From Alteromonas sp. CI.11.F.A3 (GTDB taxonomy: Bacteria > Pseudomonadota > Gammaproteobacteria > Enterobacterales > Alteromonadaceae), in the NCBI RefSeq assembly GCF_032925565.1, contig NZ_CP136708.1, positions 1,054,001 through 1,118,000 of the forward strand: DNA of 64,000 nt, read 5' to 3'. Position numbers and translations under genes: made by a program. This document shows, piece by piece, positions 9,701 through 18,252 of the stretch. Under the pieces are notes generated by a model that saw nothing but the letters and a program-made list of their open reading frames with translations, was not told where the DNA came from and did no database searches. The first letter of the stretch is position 1. The number at the start of each line of letters is the position of its first letter.

Positions 9701-9887
9701 CTTTTTAATGGATAACTTCGATAGAACTGGCGCGCCAGCGCAAGCTGGTGCAGTGCAACGTTTAGAAGATTTAGAAGCAAGATGGCAAAAGTACAAACTG
9801 CAGCTAGAAGTTCTATTTAACGAAAACGTTAAGCCAGTAAATGAAGCGCTTGCTGAAAAAGGCGTTTACGATTTAGACAGTTTGTAG
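6744..9887 (+). CDS. Secreted VPS10/sortilin-like Asp-box protein
   Basis: The 1047-residue product begins with a Sec signal peptide (basic start, hydrophobic stretch, cleavage near AIA-LED). It has at least nine Asp-box motifs of the SxDxGxTW type, for example STDAGETW, TTDGGKSW, STDGGETW, SDDAGASW, TFDGGKSW, TTDRGVNW and SFDDGKNW, typical of ten-bladed VPS10/BNR beta-propellers often annotated as glycosyl hydrolase. A helical C-terminal region (about 900-1047) follows. No sialidase arginine triad or confirmed catalytic residues can be assigned, so glycosidase activity is unproven; a role in binding or processing exported polymers is inference. Start at 6744 has AAGG about 6 bases upstream. 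A strong terminator follows at 10101. Confidence 0.85.
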   Translation: MMTLRRTLAALVVSISTLVSLSFPAIALEDTVNPKLFEKMEYRNIGPFRGGRSVAVSGVDGNPNLYYMGAAGGGVWKTDNAGLSWKPLSDKHFEVGSIGAIAIAPSDHNVIYVGTGEGPIRGVTTSHGKGVYKSTDAGETWELVGLENRGQIPKIRIHPTNPDIAWAAVQGNIWAPNEARGVFKTTDGGKSWKHVLKVNADTGAADLALDPSNPRVLYASMWHHGRTPWFVKSGGDGGGIYKSTDGGETWDKLEKDLPKLIGKVGIDISASNPKRVYAIIEADKGGLYRSDDAGASWQLMNGDNILKARAWYYNHIKVDPNDENTLYVMNVQLHKSIDGGKTFEIKSLPHGDTHDMWINPENSLNMINANDGGATVTFDGGKSWSSIYNQPTAQFYRVVTDNLEPYHVYGGQQDNTTMATPSSTYDSGIGIAEQFAVGGGESAHIAFDANNPTLIYATTINGTLTEFNKDTGLTRPIMPYPEYVFGRNARDQKYRTNWNAPVLVSQHDPKTVYYGTQMILKTTDRGVNWQEISPDLTRNDAEKQGLNGGPITNEQAGAEYYNTVFYIAESPANAGELWVGADDGKLHLTKDEGKNWKDITPHKKEAQVNAIELSVHAEGKAYVAVTGYKLNDYRPYIYKTENYGKRWTRIDKGLPEDAFVRVVREDKQHEGMLFAGTESGMFVSFDDGKNWQEMALNLPPVAITDMQVKGDDLVVATQGRGFWILDDINPLREVSSSLHNEALFQFSPVDGVRLLSGGNMSGQPEAKNPARGARFRYYLKDELEENDSLRIDIFDSKNQLVRTLSSTADAFEKCAKGNEDARSPLKFKHPSTKAGYNQFVWDLRRSPLHCIDNVKLFGGWKGARVMPGDYKATITVGEQSQTRAFKVLPDPREEANAAQLQVVEQSIQASETLLNELFEHLQKARNVRKTLNGVIESNVVLASEVSASIDRIISAIDDWEALVIQPKHQTFEDDINWPNMLDRQVRFLMDNFDRTGAPAQAGAVQRLEDLEARWQKYKLQLEVLFNENVKPVNEALAEKGVYDLDSL

Positions 9888-10097
9888 GCTGCTTGTAAGC
9901 CGGCTAAGTCCATAAGGTATGGTCCTTAAAGTATGGCCCATAAAATTGGGCCTATTAGATAAACGCGTTAAATGATTGCGTTATATAGGATGTATCAATT
10001 AAGCGATTGGTGCGGTGACAGGTGTTCGATAGCACTTTCGAGCGCTCTAAACACTTGGCCTAAAGTAAAAATTATCGATATATTTTGTACATTTAAA

Positions 10098-10130
10098 CAA
10101 AAACCGACTTAACGTCGGTTTTTTATTTTT
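10098..10130. terminator. Bidirectional rho-independent terminator
   Basis: The stem AAACCGAC / GTCGGTTT with a TTAAC-like loop is followed by a T-rich run on the plus strand and preceded by an A-rich run, so it can end the plus-strand secreted-protein transcript and the minus-strand lipase transcript. Confidence 0.85.
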
Positions 10131-10170
10131 GTAAGCTCAATGTATTTTAGACTTCTCGTATAAGCATGCC

Positions 10171-10959
10171 CTAATGCTCATCAAATAATGATTTATTTCT
10201 AATGTACTTTCGCATGTAGTGGTAGGTAATAGGCCGAAGTAACCAACTACGTAACGATTTTAAAAAACGCTCGTGCGTGGGCGTGTTTTCATAAATTTGA
10301 TCATCATGCAGCCACAGCATTTTACCTACATGCCAAAAATAGAAAGGAAAGGGGGGCATAAACGTGACTACGTCTAAGTCGCAACAAATACGATATGTTT
10401 TATGGTGTAACAGATAATTTTTGTACCACGAACGACTGCCTACTGCAGGTTGACCAAAGGTCACAACGCGTTTAACGGCTTTCGCATTTTTTCGTTCAAA
10501 ATAATCGGCCATTAATACTGCCACTGCGCCGCCGGAAGAATGCCCGATAAACGTAAAGCGCTTACCTTGTTGTTGCAAAGGTTCTAGTACTTTTACTAGT
10601 AGCTCCTGTAGTGGTAGTGCTTGGTCAATCGTTTTAGTACTTGAATACATGGGTTGATGAAGCAACCGGCTAAAACCCCAATGCACATAGAATTTTTTAT
10701 CTACCTGTTGGATTTTAGCCGGCAAGAAGACCAGATTTGCTAACCAGTCTTTAAGACCTAGTGAGCCTCTAAATACCACGATAGCTTCTTTCTTTTTATC
10801 TACCCATAATATTCTCACACTCATCCGGCCATATTTATCGACTAAATGACGTTCGTAAAAGGGTTTAAGTATTTGACGGTAATGCGCTTCGGCGTCGGGA
10901 TAGGCAAGTTGGCAAAGAATAGCATATCGTTCATATTGATAGCGTTTCAGCTTTTTCAT
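10171..10959 (-). CDS. Class 3 lipase-family alpha/beta hydrolase
   Basis: The 262-residue protein has the class 3 lipase pattern: a VVFRGS strand-turn forming the oxyanion region, a FIGHSSGGA nucleophile elbow (GxSxG), VTFGQPAVG just after it, an Asp in CDLDVVTFMPP and a His near HVGKMLWLHD that can complete the Ser-Asp-His triad. The family hydrolyses acylglycerols or related esters. No Sec signal peptide is visible, so it is probably cytoplasmic or membrane-associated via its basic C-terminal region. It is a single gene converging on the secreted Asp-box gene. The substrate is unknown. Confidence 0.85.
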   Translation of the reverse strand: MKKLKRYQYERYAILCQLAYPDAEAHYRQILKPFYERHLVDKYGRMSVRILWVDKKKEAIVVFRGSLGLKDWLANLVFLPAKIQQVDKKFYVHWGFSRLLHQPMYSSTKTIDQALPLQELLVKVLEPLQQQGKRFTFIGHSSGGAVAVLMADYFERKNAKAVKRVVTFGQPAVGSRSWYKNYLLHHKTYRICCDLDVVTFMPPFPFYFWHVGKMLWLHDDQIYENTPTHERFLKSLRSWLLRPITYHYMRKYIRNKSLFDEH

Positions 10960-11325
10960 AGAAAACTATATCAACTCGCTTTGCTCTGTATTGTGATCTG
11001 AATAGATTCACACACAATTACTCGAATTCTATAAAGCTACAGCGCTTTTATTTCAGTGATATTACGCACAGAATAATGAGGGCGAATAAAAGAAGTCACG
11101 TAGAGGGCGGAATAAGCAGGGCGAACAAAAGAGGAGAAGTAAATCATCATAACCAGGCTACAAAACCGCAGTATGCGAAGCTCATAAAAATGCTGATACA
11201 CCATTGATTGCAATCAAAGTCGTCCCCGAATAAAACGCAATAATGCGGTGCGGTAAAGTGATCTAACTGTATATAAATCCCCCTATTAATTACATGGGAA
11301 TACAGGTCTTCACTAAGGAGTTTTT
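10960..11325. other. Divergent intergenic region with a 14-bp palindrome
   Basis: This 366-base gap separates the lipase gene and the oxidoreductase gene. The only structure I see is a perfect palindrome TTGATTGCAATCAA at 11204-11217, about 110 bases upstream of the oxidoreductase start, which may be an operator. GGAG at the end of the gap (about 11317-11320) serves as ribosome binding site for the oxidoreductase. No small gene or RNA is evident. Confidence 0.5.
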
Positions 11326-12423
11326 ATGTCAAACGTGACACGTCGCCATTTTATTCGTATGACAGGGGCTGGTTTATTGGCCGCTCATAGTCCGTTCTCC
11401 TTGGCATTAGGAAGCTCTCAATCGCAGAGAAAGTTGGGCGTTGCGTTGTTAGGGTTAGGAAATTACAGTGCTAATTTACTTGCACCAGCACTTCAGCATA
11501 CCGAGCATTGTGAACTACGCGGCATTATTACCGGTACAGAAAGCAAAATTTCACAGTGGCAGCGTAAATACGGTATTCAGGATAGCAATGTGTATACCTA
11601 CGATACTTTGGATGAGATTGCGAATAACAAAGATATTGATGTTATTTATGTCGTTACGCCAACTGGTACACATAAAGATTTTGCAGTAAAAGCCGCGAAC
11701 ACAGGAAAGCACGTTTGGTGTGAAAAGCCTATGGCCATGGACAGTGACGAATGCCAAGCCATTATAGACGCATGCAACAAGAATAGCGTAACGCTATCTA
11801 TTGGTTATCGCATGCAGCATGAGCCAAACACACGCACTTTTCATCACTATCTGCAAAGCATGCCTTATGGGAAGTTCAAAAAGGTATCTAGCTTTGCTGG
11901 TTACGCAGGGCAAGGTAGAGACGCTAACAATTGGCGAATGCAAAAACAGATGGGAGGTGGAGCGCTTTATGACATGGGAGTATACGCTATAAATAGCGCC
12001 CGTTTTTTAACAGGCAAAGAACCATTGTCTGTTACAGGTAGTCATCCTCCCCAGCGTTTCCCCAATAAATTTACCGACGTTGATGAAACTACTATGTTTA
12101 CCATGGATTTTGGTGATGGATTGGTGGCTGATTGTGGTACCAGCGTAGTAACAGAATTTAACCACTTTAAAGCGGACTGCGAACAAGGTTGGTATCAGTT
12201 AAAACCCATGCAAAGCTACAACGGTGTAACGGGTACAACCTCTGACGGGAAAATACTTGAGCCTATTAAGGGCATGCAACAAACCCTTCAAATGGACAAT
12301 AATGCTTTAGCCATACTTACTGGTCGACAACCGCTAGTAACAGGAAGCGAAGGGCTAGCCGATATTCGCATTGTTAATGCAATATTTCGCGCTGCACAAA
12401 CCGGAAAGTCGGTGCCGGTTTGA
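11326..12423 (+). CDS. Tat-exported Gfo/Idh/MocA oxidoreductase, glucose-fructose oxidoreductase-like
   Basis: The 365-residue protein starts with a twin-arginine signal (TRRHFIRM then a hydrophobic stretch), so it should be folded with its cofactor and exported. The Rossmann motif LLGLGNY (about 41-47), the CEKPMAM motif with catalytic Lys134 and the GGGALYDMGVY segment with Asp216 and Tyr220 follow the plan of Zymomonas glucose-fructose oxidoreductase, which keeps NADP bound and couples glucose oxidation to fructose reduction. It ends in QTGKSVPV, again similar. Its neighbour locus imports and splits sucrose or fructosides, which gives glucose and fructose. The exact sugar is inference; related Gfo/Idh enzymes act on many polyols. 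It converges on the permease gene. Confidence 0.85.
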   Translation: MSNVTRRHFIRMTGAGLLAAHSPFSLALGSSQSQRKLGVALLGLGNYSANLLAPALQHTEHCELRGIITGTESKISQWQRKYGIQDSNVYTYDTLDEIANNKDIDVIYVVTPTGTHKDFAVKAANTGKHVWCEKPMAMDSDECQAIIDACNKNSVTLSIGYRMQHEPNTRTFHHYLQSMPYGKFKKVSSFAGYAGQGRDANNWRMQKQMGGGALYDMGVYAINSARFLTGKEPLSVTGSHPPQRFPNKFTDVDETTMFTMDFGDGLVADCGTSVVTEFNHFKADCEQGWYQLKPMQSYNGVTGTTSDGKILEPIKGMQQTLQMDNNALAILTGRQPLVTGSEGLADIRIVNAIFRAAQTGKSVPV

Positions 12424-12508
12424 GTGGTGGTTAGACACAATAGACCGACTACGTCGTATAAATCGCTACCAGCTTGTATTCTTCGGTGGGAGTGATTGTC
12501 GTTCATAA

Positions 12509-12550
12509 ACACCTCTTTATTTATAGTAAGAATACTTAACTAAGAGGTGT
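12509..12550. terminator. Inverted repeat between convergent genes
   Basis: ACACCTCTT at 12509-12517 and AAGAGGTGT at 12542-12550 are perfect 9-base arms around a 24-base AT-rich loop. It lies between the convergent oxidoreductase and permease genes. Without a clear T-run it is only a possible terminator. Confidence 0.35.
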
Positions 12551-12630
12551 CTAAGAAAGCAGTGGCGATTCAAATAAAAAGGCAATCAATAAGGTACTAG
12601 CCTTCTTTGGCCTGGAATAAATTCACCTAT

Positions 12631-13875
12631 TTAACGGCCATAGGCAACGCAGGACGGGTCAACTTTCTTATCAGAAGTGAGTACAAATGCAGACACTAAA
12701 ACGAAAAATAATACGGTAAGCCCAATAATTTTGTACGCATCGGCGAAGCCAATTCCATCGTACAACATGCCAAGTAATACTGATAAACCACTGGCAGCAA
12801 CTTGTCCCATAAATTGAAAGCCGACAATATAAATAGTCGCCGATAGTCTAGCGTCAAATATCGCTGCAATATATTTAAAGATTGCTACCAGCATAATAGG
12901 TAACTCTGCGGCGTGTAAAAGCTTCATGGCTGAAATTGAGATAGGGTCTGCAGCATATCCTGAACCTATAATACGTAACGCCATAATTGCTCCACTTAAG
13001 AGCAGTCCGTTTTTCGCGCCAATTTTATTTACGATGAATGGTGCAATGAACATACCGCCAGCTTCAAGAAAAACCTGAAACGAATTTAGGTAACCATACA
13101 TAGCATTCCCTTCGGCTTTAGTGGGAAATTGAGCTGCAAAATAGACGGCGAATTGTTGGTCATAAACACCGTAAATGCATGAAACCCCAACAACCCAGGT
13201 AGCAAAAGCCCAGAACTTACGCTGACGAAATAGACCAAGGGCGTCACTTAATTTCAATGAGTTAGCTTGCTTGGAAATATCTAATTCTTTCGCAGTATTT
13301 TCACTTATTTTAACGAAGTAAAGACATGACAAAAATATTAACGCACAGAAGCTAGCAAGCACAAAGTTCAAGCTTGCAGATACATTAAAGATTTGACCCG
13401 TAAAGAAAGTCGCAATAGCCCAGCCTACAGAGCCCCACATGCGAGCTTTACCAAATTCGAACCCTGTTGAACGGCCAACTCTTTCAATATAAGTTTCGAC
13501 AGCGCCAACACCGGCAAAAAAAGCAGTAGAGCAATAAAAGCCTCCTACTATTGCGCCTAAATAAAGAGAATGCGTAAGTAAAGGTGTGTATATATAGATA
13601 AAAAATGGGCCGCTGAGTAGCAGCATTGCTCCAATAAACCAGAGTAAGTTTTTACGCATACCTAATTTATCTTGCAGAAAACCGTAACAGGGCATTATAA
13701 AAAGAGCGGTTAAAGCATTAATGCTAAAAACTAATCCTGTTTCTGTACCGCCTAAACCAATCGACTGATTCAGCCAAATTGGGTAAATCGAAAAACAAAA
13801 TGACCATGTTAAAAAAAAGCTAAGTATGCAACCGCTGAGTAACCAGTAATTGCGTTTTGATATGGCATCGGTCAT
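12631..13875 (-). CDS. Oligosaccharide:H+ symporter, LacY/CscB-type sucrose permease
   Basis: The 414-residue protein has twelve predicted membrane segments and resembles the oligosaccharide:proton symporter family (LacY, RafB, CscB) in order and detail: IYPIWLNQSIGLGGTETG, the YGFLQDKLGMRKNLLW loop, GPFFIYIYTPLL, and the SVGWAIATF region. Among these it looks nearest to CscB, the sucrose permease. It sits in the inner membrane and should import sucrose or a small fructoside with protons. The start is 21 bases downstream of the LacI gene on the same strand, so repressor and permease are probably one transcript. With the cytoplasmic GH32 enzyme it forms a non-phosphotransferase uptake route. 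Confidence 0.87.
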   Translation of the reverse strand: MTDAISKRNYWLLSGCILSFFLTWSFCFSIYPIWLNQSIGLGGTETGLVFSINALTALFIMPCYGFLQDKLGMRKNLLWFIGAMLLLSGPFFIYIYTPLLTHSLYLGAIVGGFYCSTAFFAGVGAVETYIERVGRSTGFEFGKARMWGSVGWAIATFFTGQIFNVSASLNFVLASFCALIFLSCLYFVKISENTAKELDISKQANSLKLSDALGLFRQRKFWAFATWVVGVSCIYGVYDQQFAVYFAAQFPTKAEGNAMYGYLNSFQVFLEAGGMFIAPFIVNKIGAKNGLLLSGAIMALRIIGSGYAADPISISAMKLLHAAELPIMLVAIFKYIAAIFDARLSATIYIVGFQFMGQVAASGLSVLLGMLYDGIGFADAYKIIGLTVLFFVLVSAFVLTSDKKVDPSCVAYGR

Positions 13876-13896
13876 TAGTTTTCCTTGGTTTTGATG

Positions 13897-14907
13897 TTAG
13901 ATTGCGCGGTGCGAATCACGCAAAAGTAATTGCCCGCTAATCTCTTGGGTTTTAGTGTTTATTTGTAATGCTTTATCAATAGCTATTTGTGCGGCAATTT
14001 GCCCCATGTCAAAATACGGAAGGCTTACTGTAGTGAGTTTCGGCACAAGGTTTTCTGCAATCAATTTATAATTGTCGTAACCAACGATTGAAATAGTTTC
14101 AGGTATTTTGTACCCCATTTTTCGAATAAGCATAAAAACACGCATCGCCATTTTGTCGTTACCACAGCAGATGGCGGTAGGCCTTTCTGGCATAGACATA
14201 ATGTCCTTTAAGACATCTGGGAGATTAGCAAACTCATCATCTGGGTTCTTACAAACACCCTCTACAATCAATTCGTTTTCAACGCTAAGCCCCGCTTCTT
14301 CGTGCGCTTTTCTAAAGCCCTTTACTCGAAGTGGGGTTGCGGTCATCTCGTCAAATAATGTTAGGTAGGCAATTTTCTTATGGCCGGACTTGATCAATTC
14401 ACTGGTGAGATTGAACGCGCCTAAATAATCGTCAGGTACTATTGTTGGATGTCTCAAAATGCTTTCGTAACAGTTGACCAATATAAGTGGGCACTTGTTG
14501 AATGACTCTTTAATGCTTACTTCTTTATGAGATACGGTAGCAAAAATGATTGCTTCAGCGCGTTGTCGCCTGAAATCATCAACGAGACGAGAAAAGCTTT
14601 TAACATTGCCACCTGACTCACCAATCATGAGCAACTTGCCATGCTTTTCGCACTCGTGCTGGATCCCCGCAATAATGTCGAACGAGTCAGGGGTAGTGGT
14701 CAGGTTCTCAGTTATAAGACAAACAATGCCTTTTTCCTGTCCTCTCAAGGCTTGAGCGGCAGCTGAAGGATAAAATTCTAACTCCTCCATGGCCTTGTTT
14801 ACTTTCAGCCTTGTTTTAGCGCTTACACCTTCATAATTGGTTAGCACTCTTGACACTGTTTTGACTGATACACCAGCTTTTACGGCTACGTCTTTTATAG
14901 ATGACAT
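13897..14907 (-). CDS. LacI-family transcriptional repressor of the sucrose/fructoside locus
   Basis: The 336-residue regulator has the LacI helix-turn-helix at its start (MSSIKDVAVKAGVSVKTVSRVL, hinge helix to about residue 55) and a periplasmic-binding-protein-like sugar domain after it. I placed the start at the ATG at 14907 because the HTH of this family begins within a few residues of the N-terminus; the frame is open further but the extra 38 residues have no family counterpart, and neither start has a strong ribosome binding site. It is divergent from GH32 and upstream of the permease. A near-palindromic 18-base site just after the GH32 -10 box, found again before the TonB receptor, is its likely operator. 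The inducer is inferred to be sucrose, fructose or a derivative. Confidence 0.87.
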   Translation of the reverse strand: MSSIKDVAVKAGVSVKTVSRVLTNYEGVSAKTRLKVNKAMEELEFYPSAAAQALRGQEKGIVCLITENLTTTPDSFDIIAGIQHECEKHGKLLMIGESGGNVKSFSRLVDDFRRQRAEAIIFATVSHKEVSIKESFNKCPLILVNCYESILRHPTIVPDDYLGAFNLTSELIKSGHKKIAYLTLFDEMTATPLRVKGFRKAHEEAGLSVENELIVEGVCKNPDDEFANLPDVLKDIMSMPERPTAICCGNDKMAMRVFMLIRKMGYKIPETISIVGYDNYKLIAENLVPKLTTVSLPYFDMGQIAAQIAIDKALQINTKTQEISGQLLLRDSHRAI

Positions 14908-14966
14908 GAATATATACTGCGATGTGTTTATGGAGACACTAATTGTCTCACATTTGTTCGAATTTG

Positions 14967-14997
14967 TTGACAAACTGTTAAAATCAGTCATCATAAT
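14967..14997 (+). promoter_or_regulatory. Candidate promoter of the GH32 gene
   Basis: TTGACA at 14967-14972 and CATAAT at 14992-14997, spaced 19 bases, resemble a sigma-70 promoter. The candidate LacI operator begins at the last bases of the -10 box, a placement that would block initiation. Confidence 0.5.
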
Positions 14998-15013
14998 GAC
15001 CAACGATAGACAT
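14996..15013. promoter_or_regulatory. Candidate LacI operator, copy 1 (GH32)
   Basis: ATGACCAACGATAGACAT matches the site before the TonB receptor at 16 of 18 positions and keeps the CG-centred near-palindromic form usual for LacI-family operators. It lies about 43 bases upstream of the GH32 start codon. Confidence 0.65.
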
Positions 15014-15056
15014 TTAATCAAGTCTTTTTTCCCACATTCGTATTGATGAGTAAGTT

Positions 15057-16478
15057 ATGCATAGTACCCTTCGCGAGACATCCCCATCGCAAAATGGCAA
15101 ATGGGAGCCACACTTTCATTTTTACAAGTTTGGTCATTGGATAAATGACCCTAACGGGCTGTTTTATTTAGATGGAAAGTATCATCTTTTCTTTCAGTTA
15201 AACCCTGATGCGACTGTGTGGGGCAATATGCACTGGGGAGCAGCAGAGTCGACTGATTTGATCAATTGGGAGCACAAACCAATTGCGTTGTATGCTGAGC
15301 CAGAAGGGTTGGGATACATTTTCTCGGGCGGGGCAATAGTCGATGGAAAAAACACTTCAGGCTTTGGTATAGATAATGTCCCTCCAATAATTGCTACTTT
15401 CACGCAACAGTCTATAGAAGAGGAACAGGTACAAAGTATCGCCTATTCTGTTGATGGTGGTAATACGTTTAGCATGTTTAATGAAAACCCTGTAATTGCT
15501 AACCCTGGTATTAAAGACTTTAGAGATCCAAAGGTGGTTTGGTTTGATGGACAAGACGAACAATATTGGGTTAAAGCTGTAGTCGCCGGGCACTGCGTAC
15601 ATTTCTACAAGTCTAATAATCTTAAAACATGGACAAAACTGTCAGAGTTTGGTGAGGGCGTTGGCGCTCATGGCGGTGTGTGGGAATGCCCTGATTTGTT
15701 TCCTTTACGGTGTGAAGAAACTGGGCAGCAACTTTGGGTGCTATTAATCAGCATCAACCCTGGTGGGCCTAATGGTGGCTCGGCAACTCAATATTTCATA
15801 GGTAGCTTCGACGGTATCGAATTCGTACCGCAAGATGGTGAAATTCGTTGGTTAGACCATGGTACAGATTGCTATGCGGGTATTACTTGGGATAACACAC
15901 CAAATATACTGGAAGAAAGAGTGTACACAGCGTGGATGAGCAATTGGGACTACGCAAATAATACCCCTGATGATACGTGGCGTGGTGCGATGACGCTACC
16001 TAGAAGCATTAAGTTAGGTAAAAGTAATCATTCATATCGGCTGTTGACGCCAGTCTTTCCAGATTTTAGTTCATATGGAACGCAAGAAGCCGAATTTGCG
16101 TGTAATCAGGCTCTACCCCAAGCCTACAAGCTCTCATTAAATATATCTCCACGCGAAACGCAAACCGATATCGTATGGACTAATGAGGAAGGTGAAGTCT
16201 TTTCTATTTCTATTGACCTAAAACGCTCTGAAATAATAGTAGACCGAAGTCAAACGGGCTTTTCTGACAAAGGATTTGACTCAACGTCGACCATACCCAT
16301 CGTGTTCGATGTGAATGATACTATTTGTTTAGCGGTTTATGTTGATGTGTGTTCATTCGAATGCTTTTTTAACGACGGTGAGCAATGCATCACCTCGTTA
16401 GTATTCCCTTCATCCTCCCTGAATAACGTGAATATTTCCGAACATGTTACCAACATTGCTTTAAAAGACTTAACTTAA
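15057..16478 (+). CDS. Glycoside hydrolase family 32 beta-fructosidase (sucrose hydrolase-like)
   Basis: The 473-residue enzyme has the full GH32 signature: HWINDPNG with nucleophile Asp31, FRDPK with the transition-state-stabilising Asp157, and WECPDLF with acid/base Glu210, in a five-bladed propeller (about 15-330) followed by the C-terminal beta-sandwich. There is no signal peptide, so it acts in the cytoplasm on sugars brought in by the CscB-like permease, splitting sucrose or short fructosides into fructose and the rest. Whether it takes free or phosphorylated sucrose cannot be read from the sequence; the permease context favours free sugar. It is divergent from lacI and has its own promoter with an overlapping operator. 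Confidence 0.9.
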   Translation: MHSTLRETSPSQNGKWEPHFHFYKFGHWINDPNGLFYLDGKYHLFFQLNPDATVWGNMHWGAAESTDLINWEHKPIALYAEPEGLGYIFSGGAIVDGKNTSGFGIDNVPPIIATFTQQSIEEEQVQSIAYSVDGGNTFSMFNENPVIANPGIKDFRDPKVVWFDGQDEQYWVKAVVAGHCVHFYKSNNLKTWTKLSEFGEGVGAHGGVWECPDLFPLRCEETGQQLWVLLISINPGGPNGGSATQYFIGSFDGIEFVPQDGEIRWLDHGTDCYAGITWDNTPNILEERVYTAWMSNWDYANNTPDDTWRGAMTLPRSIKLGKSNHSYRLLTPVFPDFSSYGTQEAEFACNQALPQAYKLSLNISPRETQTDIVWTNEEGEVFSISIDLKRSEIIVDRSQTGFSDKGFDSTSTIPIVFDVNDTICLAVYVDVCSFECFFNDGEQCITSLVFPSSSLNNVNISEHVTNIALKDLT

Positions 16479-16550
16479 AAACTTAAGCGCTGTAATGCAA
16501 TATCTAGTGAGTTAGCCATACAAGATATTGCGTTTCAGCGCTTATGCAAA

Positions 16551-18059
16551 CTAGGTTTTACAGTAATTCTCTACGTAGGCGCCGTGTTCCGGAATCGACT
16601 TCGCGTTTACATCAATTATGTGTTTTATATCAGCCATTCTCTTCTTCAGTTCTTGCTCAGAGTAAATGTCTGCATTTGCATCATATCCGCGAGAAGTAAG
16701 ACCTTGCCCAACCATGACAGCAAGCCAAGAATAACGATTAAATAGCTCCTCGTTTTCTCTGAAGATCCGCCCTCTGCTTTCAAACAGAGAAAGCTTGCGG
16801 GATAAGCTATCTGGTACTTCCATGTTTTTGCAGAACTGCCAATAGCTTGAATCAGTGCGCTCTGTCACTTTGTAGTGACAAATTAAAAAGTCACGAATCT
16901 GTTGGAACTCGGTGGTTGATTGTTCATTAAAGTGGTCGATATCGATTTGTTCAAAGTCTAAATCTGGAAAGAGTTTGATGAGCCTAGAGATACCAGACTG
17001 AATCAAGTGAATGGATGTCGATTCCAAAGGCTCTAAGAAACCAGATGACAGTCCGATTGCAACACAGTTTTTCACCCAAAACTGTGCACGATGACCTGTT
17101 TTGAAGCTTATTTTTCGTGGTTCACCTACTAATTTCCCTTCTATATTTCGCAGCAGTGTATCTTGTGCACTTTGATCATCGGTGTGCGCACTAGAATATA
17201 CAATGCCATTGCCTGTACGTGATTGTAGTGGTATTCGCCATTGCCACCCGGCTTCTACAGCGGTAGAGCGGGTAAAAGGGGGTTGAGAGTTTAGCTTTTC
17301 ACTACCCACGGCCCAAGCGCTATTATTTGGTAAATAGTGGCTCCAATCGACGAAGGGGACCTTAAACACTTTGTCTATAAGTAAACCGTAAAACCCAGAA
17401 CAGTCGATAAATAAGTCGGCTTCTAAGGTTTGTCCATTTTCCATTGTAATGCTTTTCAAAAAGCCATTGTCATTTCGCAATGTCGTATCAACGACTTTGC
17501 CTTCTATGCGCTTGACGCCCTTACTCTCTGCGATATCACGCAAATAAGACGCGTATAGAGTGCTATCAAAGTGATACGCATAGCCAATTTCAGATAGCGG
17601 CGTATTCTTCTGCTGAACGGGGTGCCTAAAGCGATGTTGTTTAGCAGCCATCGCCATTATGTTGTACTGATCTAAGGTGTCTTTATGGCCACAGGCCTGC
17701 AATCGCTGCCAAAACGCGTGGAAACTCACGCCATCCATATCTACGCCATATGGCCCGAAAGGGTGAAAGTATTGATGGCCTTTTTGCTTCCAATCAACAA
17801 ACTCAATGCCTAGTTTAAAAGTGGCTTGAGTTCGTCTCATAAAGTCTTTTTCAGTAATACCAACGTGACGGTTAAATGTTTTTATATGCGGAATACTTGC
17901 TTCGCCAACACCAATGGTGCCAATTTGGTCAGATTCCACCAAGGTGATATCTACGCTGTTGTTTTTAAAGGAGCTTGCTAAAGCAGAAGCACTCATCCAT
18001 CCAGCAGTACCGCCACCAACTATGATGACTTTCTTTATCGCATTATCAGGTTTGCGCAT
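16551..18059 (-). CDS. Flavin-dependent tryptophan-halogenase-family enzyme
   Basis: The 502-residue protein has the flavin site GGGTAGW (15-21), a GEASIP motif, Lys82 in ATFKLGIEF at the place of the catalytic lysine of PrnA/RebH, the WQWRIP motif that marks flavin-dependent halogenases, and GFLEPLESTSIHL containing the conserved glutamate. These enzymes use FADH2, oxygen and halide to make hypohalous acid and halogenate an aromatic substrate; the residues needed are all present. The substrate is unknown: the tryptophan name is by family only. No flavin reductase gene is adjacent. It follows the TonB receptor gene on the same strand, after an intrinsic terminator, and similar pairings of halogenase and TonB receptor are known in marine and freshwater bacteria. 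Confidence 0.88.
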   Translation of the reverse strand: MRKPDNAIKKVIIVGGGTAGWMSASALASSFKNNSVDITLVESDQIGTIGVGEASIPHIKTFNRHVGITEKDFMRRTQATFKLGIEFVDWKQKGHQYFHPFGPYGVDMDGVSFHAFWQRLQACGHKDTLDQYNIMAMAAKQHRFRHPVQQKNTPLSEIGYAYHFDSTLYASYLRDIAESKGVKRIEGKVVDTTLRNDNGFLKSITMENGQTLEADLFIDCSGFYGLLIDKVFKVPFVDWSHYLPNNSAWAVGSEKLNSQPPFTRSTAVEAGWQWRIPLQSRTGNGIVYSSAHTDDQSAQDTLLRNIEGKLVGEPRKISFKTGHRAQFWVKNCVAIGLSSGFLEPLESTSIHLIQSGISRLIKLFPDLDFEQIDIDHFNEQSTTEFQQIRDFLICHYKVTERTDSSYWQFCKNMEVPDSLSRKLSLFESRGRIFRENEELFNRYSWLAVMVGQGLTSRGYDANADIYSEQELKKRMADIKHIIDVNAKSIPEHGAYVENYCKT

Positions 18060-18124
18060 ATTTAAACTCTCAATACCAACATAAAATATTCAGTGTACTT
18101 ATAAATGTCGTAAAACGTGCATAA

Positions 18125-18153
18125 CGAAAAAAAGAGGGCCAAAGGCCCTCTTC
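18125..18153 (-). terminator. Rho-independent terminator after the TonB receptor gene
   Basis: On the minus strand GAGGGCC and GGCCCTC (18134-18150) form a GC-rich stem with a 3-base loop, followed by a run of T. It separates the receptor transcript from the halogenase gene, so the halogenase is expressed by read-through or its own promoter. Confidence 0.87.
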
Positions 18154-18252
18154 CATGCTCTTATAACAAGAGCCACACAACACTCTCACATATTGGGCTG
18201 CACACTGACCCATAATGGAGAGGCATACTTACACTTTGGCAAGTAAACTCAC

